Positions 20,524 to 29,172 of a stretch of 64,000 nt of DNA are shown piece after piece (position 1 is the stretch's first letter; every line of letters starts with the position of its first letter). A program made the position numbers and the translations under genes. The stretch covers positions 452,415 to 516,414 of the forward strand of contig JAGIBN010000002.1 of NCBI GenBank assembly GCA_017744315.1. The letters are read 5' to 3'. This DNA is from Porphyrobacter sp. GTDB taxonomy: Bacteria; Pseudomonadota; Alphaproteobacteria; Sphingomonadales; Sphingomonadaceae. The notes beneath the pieces are model-generated. The model made no database searches, was not told the origin of the DNA, and worked only from the letters and a program-made list of their open reading frames with translations.

Positions 20524-21240
20524 CTACCGCACGCGCTTGACGTAGAGATGATTGTCGCCGCGCCGCTCAAGCTTGAAGTTGTCGCTGGCCGCTTTCATCA
20601 GATCCGACAGCCGCTTGAACCCATGGTTGCGCACGTCGAAGCTTGAACGGTTGCCGGCAATCTGGCCGACTTCCTGCAGGCGAGCATAGCCGTTCTCGTC
20701 CCGGCTCGCGGCCTTCCACGCATCGCCGAGCAGTTCGATCAGCTCGCCATCGATCTGCTTGCTCTCGGCCGGTGGCGTATCGTCCTCGTGCTCGTGAGTG
20801 CGGATCAACTGGTCGACGTCGATGTAGCGGGTGCAGGCGGTCTTGAACGCCTCGGGCGCCTTGTCGCTTCCGAAGCCGTAGACGATCAGCCCGTCCTGCC
20901 GCAGCCGCGTGACCAGCGGAGTGAAGTCGCTGTCCGAACTCATGATGCCGAAGCCGTCGACCTTGCCGCGATAGAGCAAGTCGACCGCGTCGATGGTCAT
21001 CGCCATGTCGGTGGCGTTCTTGCCCTTGGTCAAGTCGAACTGCTGCATCGGCTGCAGGCCGTAGCGATGGGTGATCTGGTTCCACTTGGCGAGCGCCGGC
21101 TTGGCCCAGTTGCCGTAGGCGCGGCGGATGTTCACTTGCCCAAGCTCCGCCAGAACGGTGAGCACGGGGTCGATCCCCGCGTGACTCGCGTTGTCGGCGT
21201 CGATCAGCAGGGCGATGTTCTTTAGCGGGGTCTCCAACAT
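20524..21240 (-). CDS. NYN-domain (LabA-like) protein with C-terminal LOTUS/OST-HTH domain
   Basis: 238 residues. Residues about 5-150 form a PIN-like NYN nuclease domain with the acidic positions in LLIDADN, TDMAMTIDAVDLL and MSSDSDFTPLV. Residues about 165-236 resemble a LOTUS/OST-HTH RNA-binding domain (GYARLQEVGQIAGNRSSFDVRNHGFKRLSDLM). The family is thought to act on RNA, and the target here is unknown. It is a single gene on the minus strand. Confidence 0.88.
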   Translation of the reverse strand: MLETPLKNIALLIDADNASHAGIDPVLTVLAELGQVNIRRAYGNWAKPALAKWNQITHRYGLQPMQQFDLTKGKNATDMAMTIDAVDLLYRGKVDGFGIMSSDSDFTPLVTRLRQDGLIVYGFGSDKAPEAFKTACTRYIDVDQLIRTHEHEDDTPPAESKQIDGELIELLGDAWKAASRDENGYARLQEVGQIAGNRSSFDVRNHGFKRLSDLMKAASDNFKLERRGDNHLYVKRVR

Positions 21241-21276
21241 CGCGCGTTAATGAGCCGCAGCCGCTTCGGGCGCAAG

Positions 21277-21924
21277 TCAGGCCGGAGAGAACTTGCCGGT
21301 GCGTTCATCCAGCAAGTGCAGGACACCGTCCGAAATGGCGAAGAACGCTCCGCGCAAGGTCAGGTCGTGCCGCTTTTCCTTCTCACGCACACAGGCAAAG
21401 GTGCGCAGATTGGCCAGGCTGACCTTGACCGCGGCCTGCTCCATCGCCCGCTCGGCCTCCCGGCCTTCGGTGCCGAGTTCCTTCGCGATCGGGTCACGGG
21501 CTTCATCGAGAAGTTCGATCCAGTCCGCGATGAAGCCGCCCTTGCCGGGCTCGGTGCCGCGCAGTTCCTGCGTCAGCGCCGCCTTGCACCCACCACAAAG
21601 GCCGTGGCCCATGACGACGATTTCACGCACCTTGAGCACCTGCACCGCGAATTCGAGCGCAGCGGAGACCCCGTGATGGCCCGGAGTCGTCTCGAACGGA
21701 GGAACCAGGGCGGCGACATTGCGCACCACGAAGATTTCGCCCGGCCGCACGTCGAAGATTTGCGAGGGGTCGACGCGGCTGTCGGAGCAGGCAATCACCA
21801 TGACTCGCGGTGATTGCGATTCCCGCAGAGTCGCCCAGCGTTCTCGCTCGGGCTTCCAGCCATGTTCCCGGAAGCGGCGATAGCCCTGGAGGAGCTCGGC
21901 GAGTTCGGTTGTCGGCACGATCAT
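21277..21924 (-). CDS. beta-class carbonic anhydrase
   Basis: Interconverts CO2 and bicarbonate. From the ATG at 21922-21924 it has 215 residues. Zinc ligands are visible in [13 protein letters not shown] (Cys, with the Asp-Arg dyad) and [10 protein letters not shown] (His, Cys). An upstream in-frame ATG would add 14 residues ([14 protein letters not shown]) that do not resemble the family and approach the lipA start on the other strand. It is divergent from lipA by 59 bases. Confidence 0.93.
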   Translation of the reverse strand: MIVPTTELAELLQGYRRFREHGWKPERERWATLRESQSPRVMVIACSDSRVDPSQIFDVRPGEIFVVRNVAALVPPFETTPGHHGVSAALEFAVQVLKVREIVVMGHGLCGGCKAALTQELRGTEPGKGGFIADWIELLDEARDPIAKELGTEGREAERAMEQAAVKVSLANLRTFACVREKEKRHDLTLRGAFFAISDGVLHLLDERTGKFSPA

Positions 21925-21983
21925 GCTCGCCCCATGCCGCGCGCCATTGCCAGTGGCAAGGCACATGCCTAAGTGCGCACCCT

Positions 21984-22910
21984 ATGAACGACCTTTCCGC
22001 CGCTCCCCGCCCGGAACGTCAGCGCAAGCCCGACTGGATCCGGGTCAAGGCTCCCGTCAGCAAGGGCTATCACGAGACGCGCACCCTGATGCGGGAGCTC
22101 AATCTCAATACCGTCTGCGAAGAGGCGGCCTGTCCCAACATCGGCGAGTGCTGGACCAAGAAGCACGCCACGGTGATGATCCTGGGCGATGTCTGCACGC
22201 GGGCCTGTGCCTTCTGCAACGTCAAGACCGGGATGCCGCGCAAGGTCGATCCGCTTGAGCCTGAGCATGTAGCAGCCGCTGCAGCTCGGCTCGGGCTCGA
22301 GCATATCGTGGTCACTTCGGTCGACCGCGATGACTTGCCGGACGGCGGGGCAGGGCAGTTCGTCAAGGTGATCGAGGCGCTGCGGCGGAACACGCCTTCC
22401 ACGACGATCGAGATTCTGACGCCCGACTTCCGCGGCAAGATGCGCCCCGCAGTCGAGGCGATTTGTGCCGCAGGTCCCGATGTTTACAACCACAACCTCG
22501 AAACCGTCCCACGTCTCTATCCGACGATCCGCCCGGGCGCGCGCTATTACGCTTCGCTCCGCCTGCTGGAGGAAGTGAAGCGCCACGATCCGATGATCTT
22601 CACCAAGTCGGGCATCATGCTCGGCTTGGGCGAAGAACGGCTCGAAGTGCACCAGGTGATGGACGACATGCGCAGCGCAGAGGTCGACTTCCTGACCATG
22701 GGACAATACCTCCAGCCCACGCCGAAGCACGCCAAGGTAGCTGACTTCGTTACGCCGCAAGTGTTCGGGGCCTATGGCGCGATCGCACGGGCCAAGGGCT
22801 TCCTCCAGGTCGCCTCCAGCCCGCTGACCCGGTCGAGCTATCACGCCGGCGACGACTTCGCTCAGATGAAGGCGGCCCGCGAGGCCAAGCTGGCTGCTCG
22901 AAAAGCCTGA
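21984..22910 (+). CDS. lipA: lipoyl synthase
   Basis: Radical-SAM enzyme that inserts two sulfurs into octanoyl groups to make lipoyl cofactor for the 2-oxoacid dehydrogenases. It has 308 residues. The auxiliary cluster cysteines are [12 protein letters not shown], the radical-SAM cluster is CTRACAFC, and the C-terminal RSSY motif ([12 protein letters not shown]) is present. The ATG at 21984 gives the usual N-terminus. Its stop overlaps the start of the Coq10-like gene by one base. Confidence 0.97.
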   Translation: MNDLSAAPRPERQRKPDWIRVKAPVSKGYHETRTLMRELNLNTVCEEAACPNIGECWTKKHATVMILGDVCTRACAFCNVKTGMPRKVDPLEPEHVAAAAARLGLEHIVVTSVDRDDLPDGGAGQFVKVIEALRRNTPSTTIEILTPDFRGKMRPAVEAICAAGPDVYNHNLETVPRLYPTIRPGARYYASLRLLEEVKRHDPMIFTKSGIMLGLGEERLEVHQVMDDMRSAEVDFLTMGQYLQPTPKHAKVADFVTPQVFGAYGAIARAKGFLQVASSPLTRSSYHAGDDFAQMKAAREAKLAARKA

Positions 22911-23371
22911 TGCCCGGTATCCGCGAAACCCGCACGCTGCCTTACAGCGCAGAGCAGATGTTCGACCTCGTGGCCGACGTCGCAAACTATCCGGAATTTC
23001 TGCCCTGGGTAGTCGCCACCCGCGTCCGCTCTGACGACGGCACGGAAATGGTCGCCGACATGCTGGTCGGCTTCAAGGCGCTGCGCGAGAAATTCACCTC
23101 GCGCGTGATCAAGGATCGGCCGGGCCGGCTCGAAGTGATCTACGTAGACGGGCCGATGCGCGATCTCGATAACGTCTGGCACTTCCGGTCAACGCCGGAC
23201 GGCGGCTGCGAGCTCGATTTCTGCGTCGAATTCAGCTTCAAGAACAAGATGTTCGAAATGCTGGCCGGCCAGTATTTCGACCGCGCCTTCCGCAAGATGG
23301 TCGCCGCGTTCGAAACTCGCGCCGCCGAACTTTACGGCAGCAGCAGCTCGAGCGCGCAAAGCGTCGCCTGA
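22910..23371 (+). CDS. Coq10/RatA-type START (SRPBCC) protein
   Basis: 153 residues, type II RatA/Coq10 family, thought to bind ubiquinone and support respiration. Conserved segments are TLPYSAEQMFDLVADVANYPEFLPWV, VGFKALREKFTSRV and ELDFCVEFSFKNKMFEMLAGQYFDRAFRKMVAAFE. It is translationally coupled to lipA (TGATG). Its last 40 bases overlap the end of the convergent cinA gene. The toxin name RatA reflects an old Escherichia coli report, and a quinone-chaperone role is likelier here. Confidence 0.9.
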   Translation: MPGIRETRTLPYSAEQMFDLVADVANYPEFLPWVVATRVRSDDGTEMVADMLVGFKALREKFTSRVIKDRPGRLEVIYVDGPMRDLDNVWHFRSTPDGGCELDFCVEFSFKNKMFEMLAGQYFDRAFRKMVAAFETRAAELYGSSSSSAQSVA

Positions 23372-23829
23372 AGCCGCACGCCGCCGCGGTCCTGGTTCTC
23401 GTAGAATTGTGATTCGGCATCGGGTGTGTCGTTGCCGCGTATGGCGCGGGCGAAGACGACCGTGCCGACCGGCTTCTGCTCGGTGCCGCCGTCCGGACCG
23501 GCGATGCCGCTGATCGCTACGGCCACATCGGCATTGCTACGCTCCAGCGCGCCGCGCGCCATTGCGAAGACGCACGCGACCGAAACCGCGCCGAACGCGT
23601 CGATAATGTCGCTGGCGACGCCCAGGGTCTGTTGCTTGGCCTCGTTCGAATAGGTCACGAACCCGCGGTCGAGCACCCTGGACGATCCGGGAATTTCGGT
23701 GATCGCTGCGGCGACAAGGCCGCCCGTGCAGCTTTCCGCAACCGCGACCGTGCGGCCGAGCGCAGCGTTCTCGTCCACAACCCGGCGGGAGAGGGCGGTG
23801 ATCTCGTCAGGGAGGAGGAACTCGCTCAT
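23332..23829 (-). CDS. CinA-family nicotinamide-nucleotide amidohydrolase
   Basis: 165 residues comprising only the CinA C-terminal domain (PncC type), which deamidates NMN to NaMN in NAD salvage. Diagnostic parts are VAVAESCTGGLVAAAITEIPGSS, FVTYSNEAKQQTLGV, GAVS and AISGIAGPDGGTEQKPVGTV. The ATG at 23827-23829 overlaps the upstream gene's stop (ATGA). A second ATG five codons upstream is possible. The 3' end overlaps the convergent Coq10-like gene by 40 bases. Confidence 0.92.
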   Translation of the reverse strand: MSEFLLPDEITALSRRVVDENAALGRTVAVAESCTGGLVAAAITEIPGSSRVLDRGFVTYSNEAKQQTLGVASDIIDAFGAVSVACVFAMARGALERSNADVAVAISGIAGPDGGTEQKPVGTVVFARAIRGNDTPDAESQFYENQDRGGVRLQATLCALELLLP

Positions 23830-24377
23830 GACAGGCGCGGACACACTGGCAGCTGATCGGGATCGACCAGGCCAACCACGGCGCCAAGCACGCCGCCCGC
23901 GACTTCAGGATCGATCGGTGCCATCGCCTCTATTACCCACTCGATGCGGCTGCAGTTCCTGGCCTCGATCTTGGCCGAGACTTCCTGCACGATCAGGGCG
24001 TCAACCAGGGGACGCACGGCGTCATCCGGGAGGTTGGCGATCGTGTCGAGGCCCTGGCGGCTCTGGGCCGACCCCTGCCGTCCGCCGAGCCATTTGATGA
24101 GGCCGGATTTGGCCTTGGGCCACACGCGCGTCTGAAGCGCGGTGTAGCGACGGCCAAGCGCATCGCCGCTGCGGGCAAGATAGCCTCTCTGCGAAAGCTC
24201 GTTGCCACACTTGAGGCGTACCGCCTGCAGGACGCCCGGCGTGCTGTAGATGGCGATCGCGCCGATTTCCGCCTGGGTCACGCAGGGCTGTTGCGCGCTT
24301 GCGAGCGTAGGCTGAACCGCCAATGCGGCCGCAGCAGCCAGAGCTGCCAGCCTCTTTCCACCAAACATTCGCCTCAA
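23826..24377 (-). CDS. exported protein of unknown function
   Basis: 183 residues with a clear Sec signal (KRLAALAAAAALAVQPTLASAQ, cleavage near residue 28). The mature protein is helical, with four Cys in CVTQ, LKCG, NCSR and PVCP that could pair in the periplasm. I recognise no catalytic motif. It lies between ispDF and cinA with four-base overlaps on both sides, so it is part of that operon. Confidence 0.75.
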   Translation of the reverse strand: MRRMFGGKRLAALAAAAALAVQPTLASAQQPCVTQAEIGAIAIYSTPGVLQAVRLKCGNELSQRGYLARSGDALGRRYTALQTRVWPKAKSGLIKWLGGRQGSAQSRQGLDTIANLPDDAVRPLVDALIVQEVSAKIEARNCSRIEWVIEAMAPIDPEVAGGVLGAVVGLVDPDQLPVCPRLS

Positions 24378-25528
24378 ATCCTTTCCAGCGGGACCAGCGT
24401 GGCGACCGCCTGGGCCGCGATGCCTTCTCCGCGGCCGGTGAAACCCAGTCGCTCTGTCGTCGTGGCTTTCACGCTGACCGCCTCTATCCCGACCCCGAGC
24501 AATTCGGCAAGCCGCGCCCGCATGGCGTCACGATGCGGTCCCACTTTGGGAGCTTCGCATATTAGGGTGACGTCGACATTGCCGATTCGGAATCCGGACC
24601 GATGTGCCAGGTCGACCGCGTGATCGACAAAGCGAGACGATGTCGCACCCCGCCATTGCGGATCGCTCGGGGGAAAGTGCATCCCGATGTCGCCTGCACC
24701 AACGGCGCCGAGCACTGCGTCCACCACCGCATGCAGGGCAACGTCCGCGTCGCTGTGGCCGGCAAGGCCGTGGGTATGCTCGATCCGGATCCCGCAGAGC
24801 CAGAGCTCTTCGCCCTCCGCCAGGCGGTGAACGTCGAAACCGGTGCCGGTACGAGGATAGGGAAGGGCGGTCATGAAATCCTCGGCAAATGTGAGTTTCC
24901 TAAGCCGCTCGTCGCCCTCGACCAGCGCCACCGCAAGCCCTGCTGCACGAGCGACCTGAGCGTCGTCGCCGGCATTCGGTTCATCCTGCCAGGCGCGATG
25001 CGCGGAGAGGATCTCTGAATACCGGAAAGCCTGCGGTGTCTGCACCCGCCGCAACTGCTCGCGCGGCGCGCTTCCGGCCATCAGCCCGCTCGCGTCGATT
25101 GCCAGGCTGTCGACCACCGGCAGGACCGGTATCGCGCCCGGCCGACTATCGAGAGCCGAAAGGAGTCGCTCAACAACCTCTGGCGGGCAGTCGGGCCGAG
25201 CCGCGTCGTGGATCAAGACCGCGTCGGGAGCGTCCGATGCCATGACTTCAAGTGCTGCCTTGACCGAGGCCTGCCGAGTTGCGCCGCCTGCCACCAGCTT
25301 GATGTCGGGCAAACCAGCCAGCGCCTTCGCGGCCTGTTCTTCATGGCCAGCAGCTATCGCCACAATGATCGGAGCGGCGCCTGCGACCAGCAAAGCTTCG
25401 GCCGAATGCCGCACAACCGGCTTTCCCCGCCACAAGGCGAACTGCTTCGGCACCGGCTGACCGGCGCGAAGTCCCTGACCGGCGGCGACAATGACCGCGG
25501 CGAAGCGTTCGTTCGTGGGGGTGCCCAT
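24374..25528 (-). CDS. ispDF: bifunctional IspD/IspF (MEP isoprenoid pathway)
   Basis: Fusion of 2-C-methyl-D-erythritol 4-phosphate cytidylyltransferase and 2,4-cyclodiphosphate synthase, 384 residues. The IspD half (1-225) has VIVAAGQGLRAG, LIHDAARPDCP and RRVQTPQAFR. The IspF half has GTGFDVHRLAEGEELWLCGI, GLAGHSDADVALHAVVDAVLGA and GDIGMHFPPSDPQWRG. The fusion is the usual alphaproteobacterial arrangement. The start at 25526-25528 was chosen because residues upstream do not match the family. It is divergent from dusB. Confidence 0.96.
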   Translation of the reverse strand: MGTPTNERFAAVIVAAGQGLRAGQPVPKQFALWRGKPVVRHSAEALLVAGAAPIIVAIAAGHEEQAAKALAGLPDIKLVAGGATRQASVKAALEVMASDAPDAVLIHDAARPDCPPEVVERLLSALDSRPGAIPVLPVVDSLAIDASGLMAGSAPREQLRRVQTPQAFRYSEILSAHRAWQDEPNAGDDAQVARAAGLAVALVEGDERLRKLTFAEDFMTALPYPRTGTGFDVHRLAEGEELWLCGIRIEHTHGLAGHSDADVALHAVVDAVLGAVGAGDIGMHFPPSDPQWRGATSSRFVDHAVDLAHRSGFRIGNVDVTLICEAPKVGPHRDAMRARLAELLGVGIEAVSVKATTTERLGFTGRGEGIAAQAVATLVPLERI

Positions 25529-25609
25529 CGTAGGGCGGGCCGCTAGCGGGTTGCGGCACCCGTCGCAATCCACTATGCGCTGCCTGATTTTTAGGCACAC
25601 ACTCCTGCG

Positions 25610-26626
25610 ATGACGACCTTACCTACTCCTCCGGCGCTCAAACCGATCGATATCGGCCCGGTGCGGATCGATTGTCCGGTGATCCTCGCCCCGATGACGG
25701 GCGTCACCGACATGCCGTTCCGCACGCTCGTGCGCCGTTATGGCTCGGGGCTCAACGTGACCGAGATGATCGCCAGCCCGGCGATGATCCGCGAAACCCG
25801 CCAGAGTCTGCAGAAAGCCGCCTGGCATCCGATCGAAACCCCGGTTTCGCTCCAGCTTGCCGGCTGCAGCCCGACGGAGATGGCCGAAGCGGCCAAGCTC
25901 AATGAGGATCGCGGCGCTGCGATCATCGACATCAACATGGGCTGCCCGGTGAAGAAGGTGGTCAACGGTGAAGCGGGGAGCGCCCTGATGCGCGACCTGC
26001 CGCTGGCCGCCAGCCTGATCGAAGCAACCGTCAAGGCAGTGTCGGTTCCGGTCACGGTCAAGATGCGCATGGGCTGGGACCACACGAGCCTTAACGCCCC
26101 CGAACTCGCCCGGATTGCGGAAGACCTCGGCGCCAAGCTGATCACCGTGCACGGCCGCACACGCAACCAGATGTACAAGGGCGAGGCCGACTGGGCGTTC
26201 GTCCGCAAGGTCAAGGACGCGGTTTCCCTGCCGGTCATCGTCAATGGCGACATCTGCGGCGTCGAAGACAGCGCCCGTGCTCTCGAGCAATCGGGGGCGG
26301 ATGGTTTGATGATCGGCCGTGGTGCCTACGGTAAACCCTGGTTGCTCGGTCAAGTCATGCACTGGTGGCGCACCGGGGAAGCCGTGCCGACACCCGGTAT
26401 CGACGAGCAGTACGCGCTGCTGGTCGAACACTACCGCTCGATGCTGGATCACTACGGCGCAGAGACCGGCGTCAAGATCGCCCGCAAGCACCTGGGATGG
26501 TACACGAAGGGGCTGCCAGGATCCGCTGAGTTCAGAAATTACGTGAACTTCATCGATGATCACGAACAAGTGCTTGGGGAACTTGCCCGCTTCTACGAAC
26601 CGTTCCTGCGCCGGGAAGCCGCGTGA
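25610..26626 (+). CDS. dusB: tRNA-dihydrouridine synthase (DusB/NifR3)
   Basis: FMN enzyme that reduces uridine in tRNA D-loops. It has 338 residues. Motifs are [41 protein letters not shown] (catalytic Cys), [18 protein letters not shown] and [17 protein letters not shown]. It is the first gene of the nifR3-ntrBC arrangement typical of alphaproteobacteria and overlaps ntrB by four bases (GTGA). Confidence 0.96.
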   Translation: MTTLPTPPALKPIDIGPVRIDCPVILAPMTGVTDMPFRTLVRRYGSGLNVTEMIASPAMIRETRQSLQKAAWHPIETPVSLQLAGCSPTEMAEAAKLNEDRGAAIIDINMGCPVKKVVNGEAGSALMRDLPLAASLIEATVKAVSVPVTVKMRMGWDHTSLNAPELARIAEDLGAKLITVHGRTRNQMYKGEADWAFVRKVKDAVSLPVIVNGDICGVEDSARALEQSGADGLMIGRGAYGKPWLLGQVMHWWRTGEAVPTPGIDEQYALLVEHYRSMLDHYGAETGVKIARKHLGWYTKGLPGSAEFRNYVNFIDDHEQVLGELARFYEPFLRREAA

Positions 26627-27687
26627 TCCAAGGCGAGCCGGGTACGCCCGATCCGCGAGAACAAATCGCCGGCCTGACATTCGGGCTGCTGCTGCTCGAG
26701 CCCGATTTGACGATCGCGCAGATCAATCCCGGTGGTGAAAATCTCATCGGCCGCAGCGCGAGGAGGCTGGTGGGCGTTTCCTTGCTCGATGTCCTCTCGT
26801 TTCCCGACAGCCAGATCGGTGAGAGGCTGCGCGGCGAGGAAGCCCAGCTTGTCGCCCGCGGCGTGCCGATCATGGTCGATGGCCGGTCGGCACTGATCAA
26901 TCTGACCGTGTCGGCCCTGCCGGCCCATCCCGGCTGGCGAGTGGTGACACTCTCCGATGCCGGCCAGGAAGAGCGTATGGGCGAAGAAGACCGCGGCGTG
27001 GCCCTGCGCGGACCGGCGGTACTCGCGCACGAGATCAAGAACCCCCTTTCCGCCATTCGCGGAGCTGCCCAGCTCGTCGCCCGCAAGCTGGAAGAGGCCG
27101 ACCGCAAGTTGACCGATCTCATCACTGACGAGGTCGACCGCATCGCCCAGCTCATCGACCGGATGCAGCGTCTCGGCCGCGAGCAGCCGGAGCCGGTGGC
27201 GCCATTCAATCTCCATGCAGCCGTCAGGCGGGCCTGCGACACCGTCAGCGCCGCGAGCGATCAAGAAATCCGCATCCGCGAGGAGTTCGATCCGTCGCTA
27301 CCGCCGGTCCTCGCCAACGAGGGTGCCCTGGTGCAGGTGCTGATCAACCTGATCGGGAATGCCCGTGACGCCTGCCAGGGCCAGAGGGTGCCCGAGATCG
27401 TGATCCGCACGCGCTTTGTCAGCGGACTGGCGCGCAACGTCATGCGCCTCGGCCGCCCAGTCAAACTGCCGATCGAAGTCCAGGTCAGCGACAACGGTCC
27501 CGGCATCGATCCGGCCTTGCGCGACCACATTTTCGAACCGTTCGTCTCAAGCAAGAAGAACGGGCAGGGCCTCGGTTTGGCGTTGGTCAACAAGCTGGTG
27601 CGCGACATGGACGGACGCATCGGTCACGAACGCGACGCCGCCGGGGGCTGGACGCATTTCCGCGTGCACCTGCCGATGGCGAAATAG
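26623..27687 (+). CDS. ntrB: nitrogen regulation sensor kinase NtrB
   Basis: Soluble histidine kinase/phosphatase that controls NtrC in response to PII. It has 354 residues from a GTG overlapping the dusB stop. The N-terminal PAS-like domain is about residues 12-115. HisKA has the phospho-acceptor in [18 protein letters not shown], and HATPase has [17 protein letters not shown] and GQGLGLALV. Co-transcribed with ntrC, 13 bases downstream. Confidence 0.96.
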   Translation: MIQGEPGTPDPREQIAGLTFGLLLLEPDLTIAQINPGGENLIGRSARRLVGVSLLDVLSFPDSQIGERLRGEEAQLVARGVPIMVDGRSALINLTVSALPAHPGWRVVTLSDAGQEERMGEEDRGVALRGPAVLAHEIKNPLSAIRGAAQLVARKLEEADRKLTDLITDEVDRIAQLIDRMQRLGREQPEPVAPFNLHAAVRRACDTVSAASDQEIRIREEFDPSLPPVLANEGALVQVLINLIGNARDACQGQRVPEIVIRTRFVSGLARNVMRLGRPVKLPIEVQVSDNGPGIDPALRDHIFEPFVSSKKNGQGLGLALVNKLVRDMDGRIGHERDAAGGWTHFRVHLPMAK

Positions 27688-27700
27688 GGAAGGGGTAAGC

Positions 27701-29110
27701 ATGGCGAGACGCGCCCTGCTGGTCGAAGACGACGTATCGATCGCGACGGTCATCACCGCCGCGCTCGAGGCCGAAGCCTTCACTGTGGATCGCTGCGACA
27801 GCATCGCCGGGCGCGACAAGCTGCTCGGAAAGGGCAGCTATGAGGTGATGCTGACCGACGTCGTCCTGACCGACGGCGACGGAATCGAGACCTTGGGCGA
27901 CGTCCACCGGGCTTATCCCGAGATGCCGGTGATCATCCTCTCGGCACAGAACACGCTCGATACCGCCGTACGCGCCACCGATACCGGCGCCTTCGAGTAC
28001 TTTCCCAAGCCCTTCGATCTCGACGAACTGGTCCGCGCTGCCTGCCAGGCCGCCGACGCCCGCGGGAGCAGCGGGCCAGGTAACGATGAGGCGGGCGAAG
28101 GTTTGCCGCTGATCGGTCGTAGCCAGGCGATGCAGGACGTCTACCGGATGATCACCCGCGTCCTTCGCAACGACCTGACCGTGCTCATTCTCGGCGAATC
28201 CGGTACCGGCAAGGAACTCGTGGCCGAGGCCATTCACGAGCTCGGCTCACGCAGGACCGGCCCATTCGTGGCGGTCAACACCGCGGCGATCCCGCGCGAA
28301 CTCATCGAGAGCGAGCTCTTCGGGCACGAGAAGGGCGCTTTCACCGGCGCAGTCAGCCGCTCAATCGGCAAGTTCGAACAGGCCAACGGCGGAACGCTAT
28401 TCCTCGACGAGATTGGCGACATGCCGCCTGAAGCCCAGACCCGATTGCTCCGTGCGCTCCAGTCCGGCCGAATCCGCCGCGTCGGTGGTCGTGAAGAAAT
28501 TGCGATCGACGTGCGTATCATCTCTGCGACCAATCGCGACCTCGTGCCGATGATCTCGGCCGGAAGCTTTCGCGAGGACCTCTATTATCGCCTCAACGTC
28601 GTGCCGATCGACCTGCCACCGTTGCGTGAGCGCAAGGGCGACGTCGAACCCTTGGCGCGGCACTTCCTGCGTCAAGCGGCGGAGGAGGGCCTTCCCGCTC
28701 GGCGGCTTTCGAAAGAGGCTGCCAATCTCCTCGAAATCCAACCGTGGCGAGGCAACGTGCGCGAGTTGCGCAACTTCGTATTTCGCGCAGCGCTGCTTTC
28801 ACGCGAGGAAGAGCTCGACACGGCAATTGTCCGCCAGCTCCTGGCCGACCGGCCTGCTCCCGAGCCAAGCAAGGAAGCGAGCTTCGACAGCGCGCTCGCA
28901 TCGTGGCTGACGCAAGGTAAACCAGCGCCCGGTTCGCTCTATCACGAAGCTCTGGCGGCCTTCGAAGTGCCGTTGTTCGAGCACGCGCTGCTGGAAACCG
29001 GCGGCAACCAATTGCGCGCGGCGCAACTGCTAGGGATCAACCGAAATACGCTTCGAAAACGGCTCGATGACTTGCAGATCGATCCGGAGCGCTTCTCCCG
29101 CCGGGGATAG
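27701..29110 (+). CDS. ntrC: nitrogen regulation response regulator NtrC
   Basis: Sigma-54 enhancer-binding activator of nitrogen assimilation genes, 469 residues. The receiver domain has phospho-acceptor Asp 53 (MLTDVVLTDGDG). The AAA+ domain has Walker A GESGTGKE, an intact sigma-54 contact loop GAFTGA, Walker B GGTLFLDEIGD and the R-finger region RLLRALQSGRIRRVGG. The Fis-type HTH at the C-terminus is NQLRAAQLLGINRNTLRKRLDDL. The ATG at 27701 has AAGGGG upstream. Confidence 0.97.
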   Translation: MARRALLVEDDVSIATVITAALEAEAFTVDRCDSIAGRDKLLGKGSYEVMLTDVVLTDGDGIETLGDVHRAYPEMPVIILSAQNTLDTAVRATDTGAFEYFPKPFDLDELVRAACQAADARGSSGPGNDEAGEGLPLIGRSQAMQDVYRMITRVLRNDLTVLILGESGTGKELVAEAIHELGSRRTGPFVAVNTAAIPRELIESELFGHEKGAFTGAVSRSIGKFEQANGGTLFLDEIGDMPPEAQTRLLRALQSGRIRRVGGREEIAIDVRIISATNRDLVPMISAGSFREDLYYRLNVVPIDLPPLRERKGDVEPLARHFLRQAAEEGLPARRLSKEAANLLEIQPWRGNVRELRNFVFRAALLSREEELDTAIVRQLLADRPAPEPSKEASFDSALASWLTQGKPAPGSLYHEALAAFEVPLFEHALLETGGNQLRAAQLLGINRNTLRKRLDDLQIDPERFSRRG

Positions 29111-29142
29111 CCTCACGCTTCGGCGAAAAAGCCCTTGCATTT

Positions 29143-29162
29143 TTGCAACAGGACCGTTGTAA
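29143..29162. promoter_or_regulatory. near-perfect palindrome in the ntrC-ntrY gap
   Basis: TTGCAAC (29143-29149), six bases, GTTGtAA (29156-29162) pairs at six of seven positions. A further TGCAAC follows at 29166-29171, immediately before the ntrY ATG. The gap is only 62 bases, so the site would sit on top of any ntrY promoter. NtrX is known in other alphaproteobacteria to bind CAA/TTG palindromes at ntrY, though with a shorter spacer, so NtrX or NtrC autoregulation is possible. Confidence 0.4.
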
Positions 29163-29172
29163 CTCTGCAACG

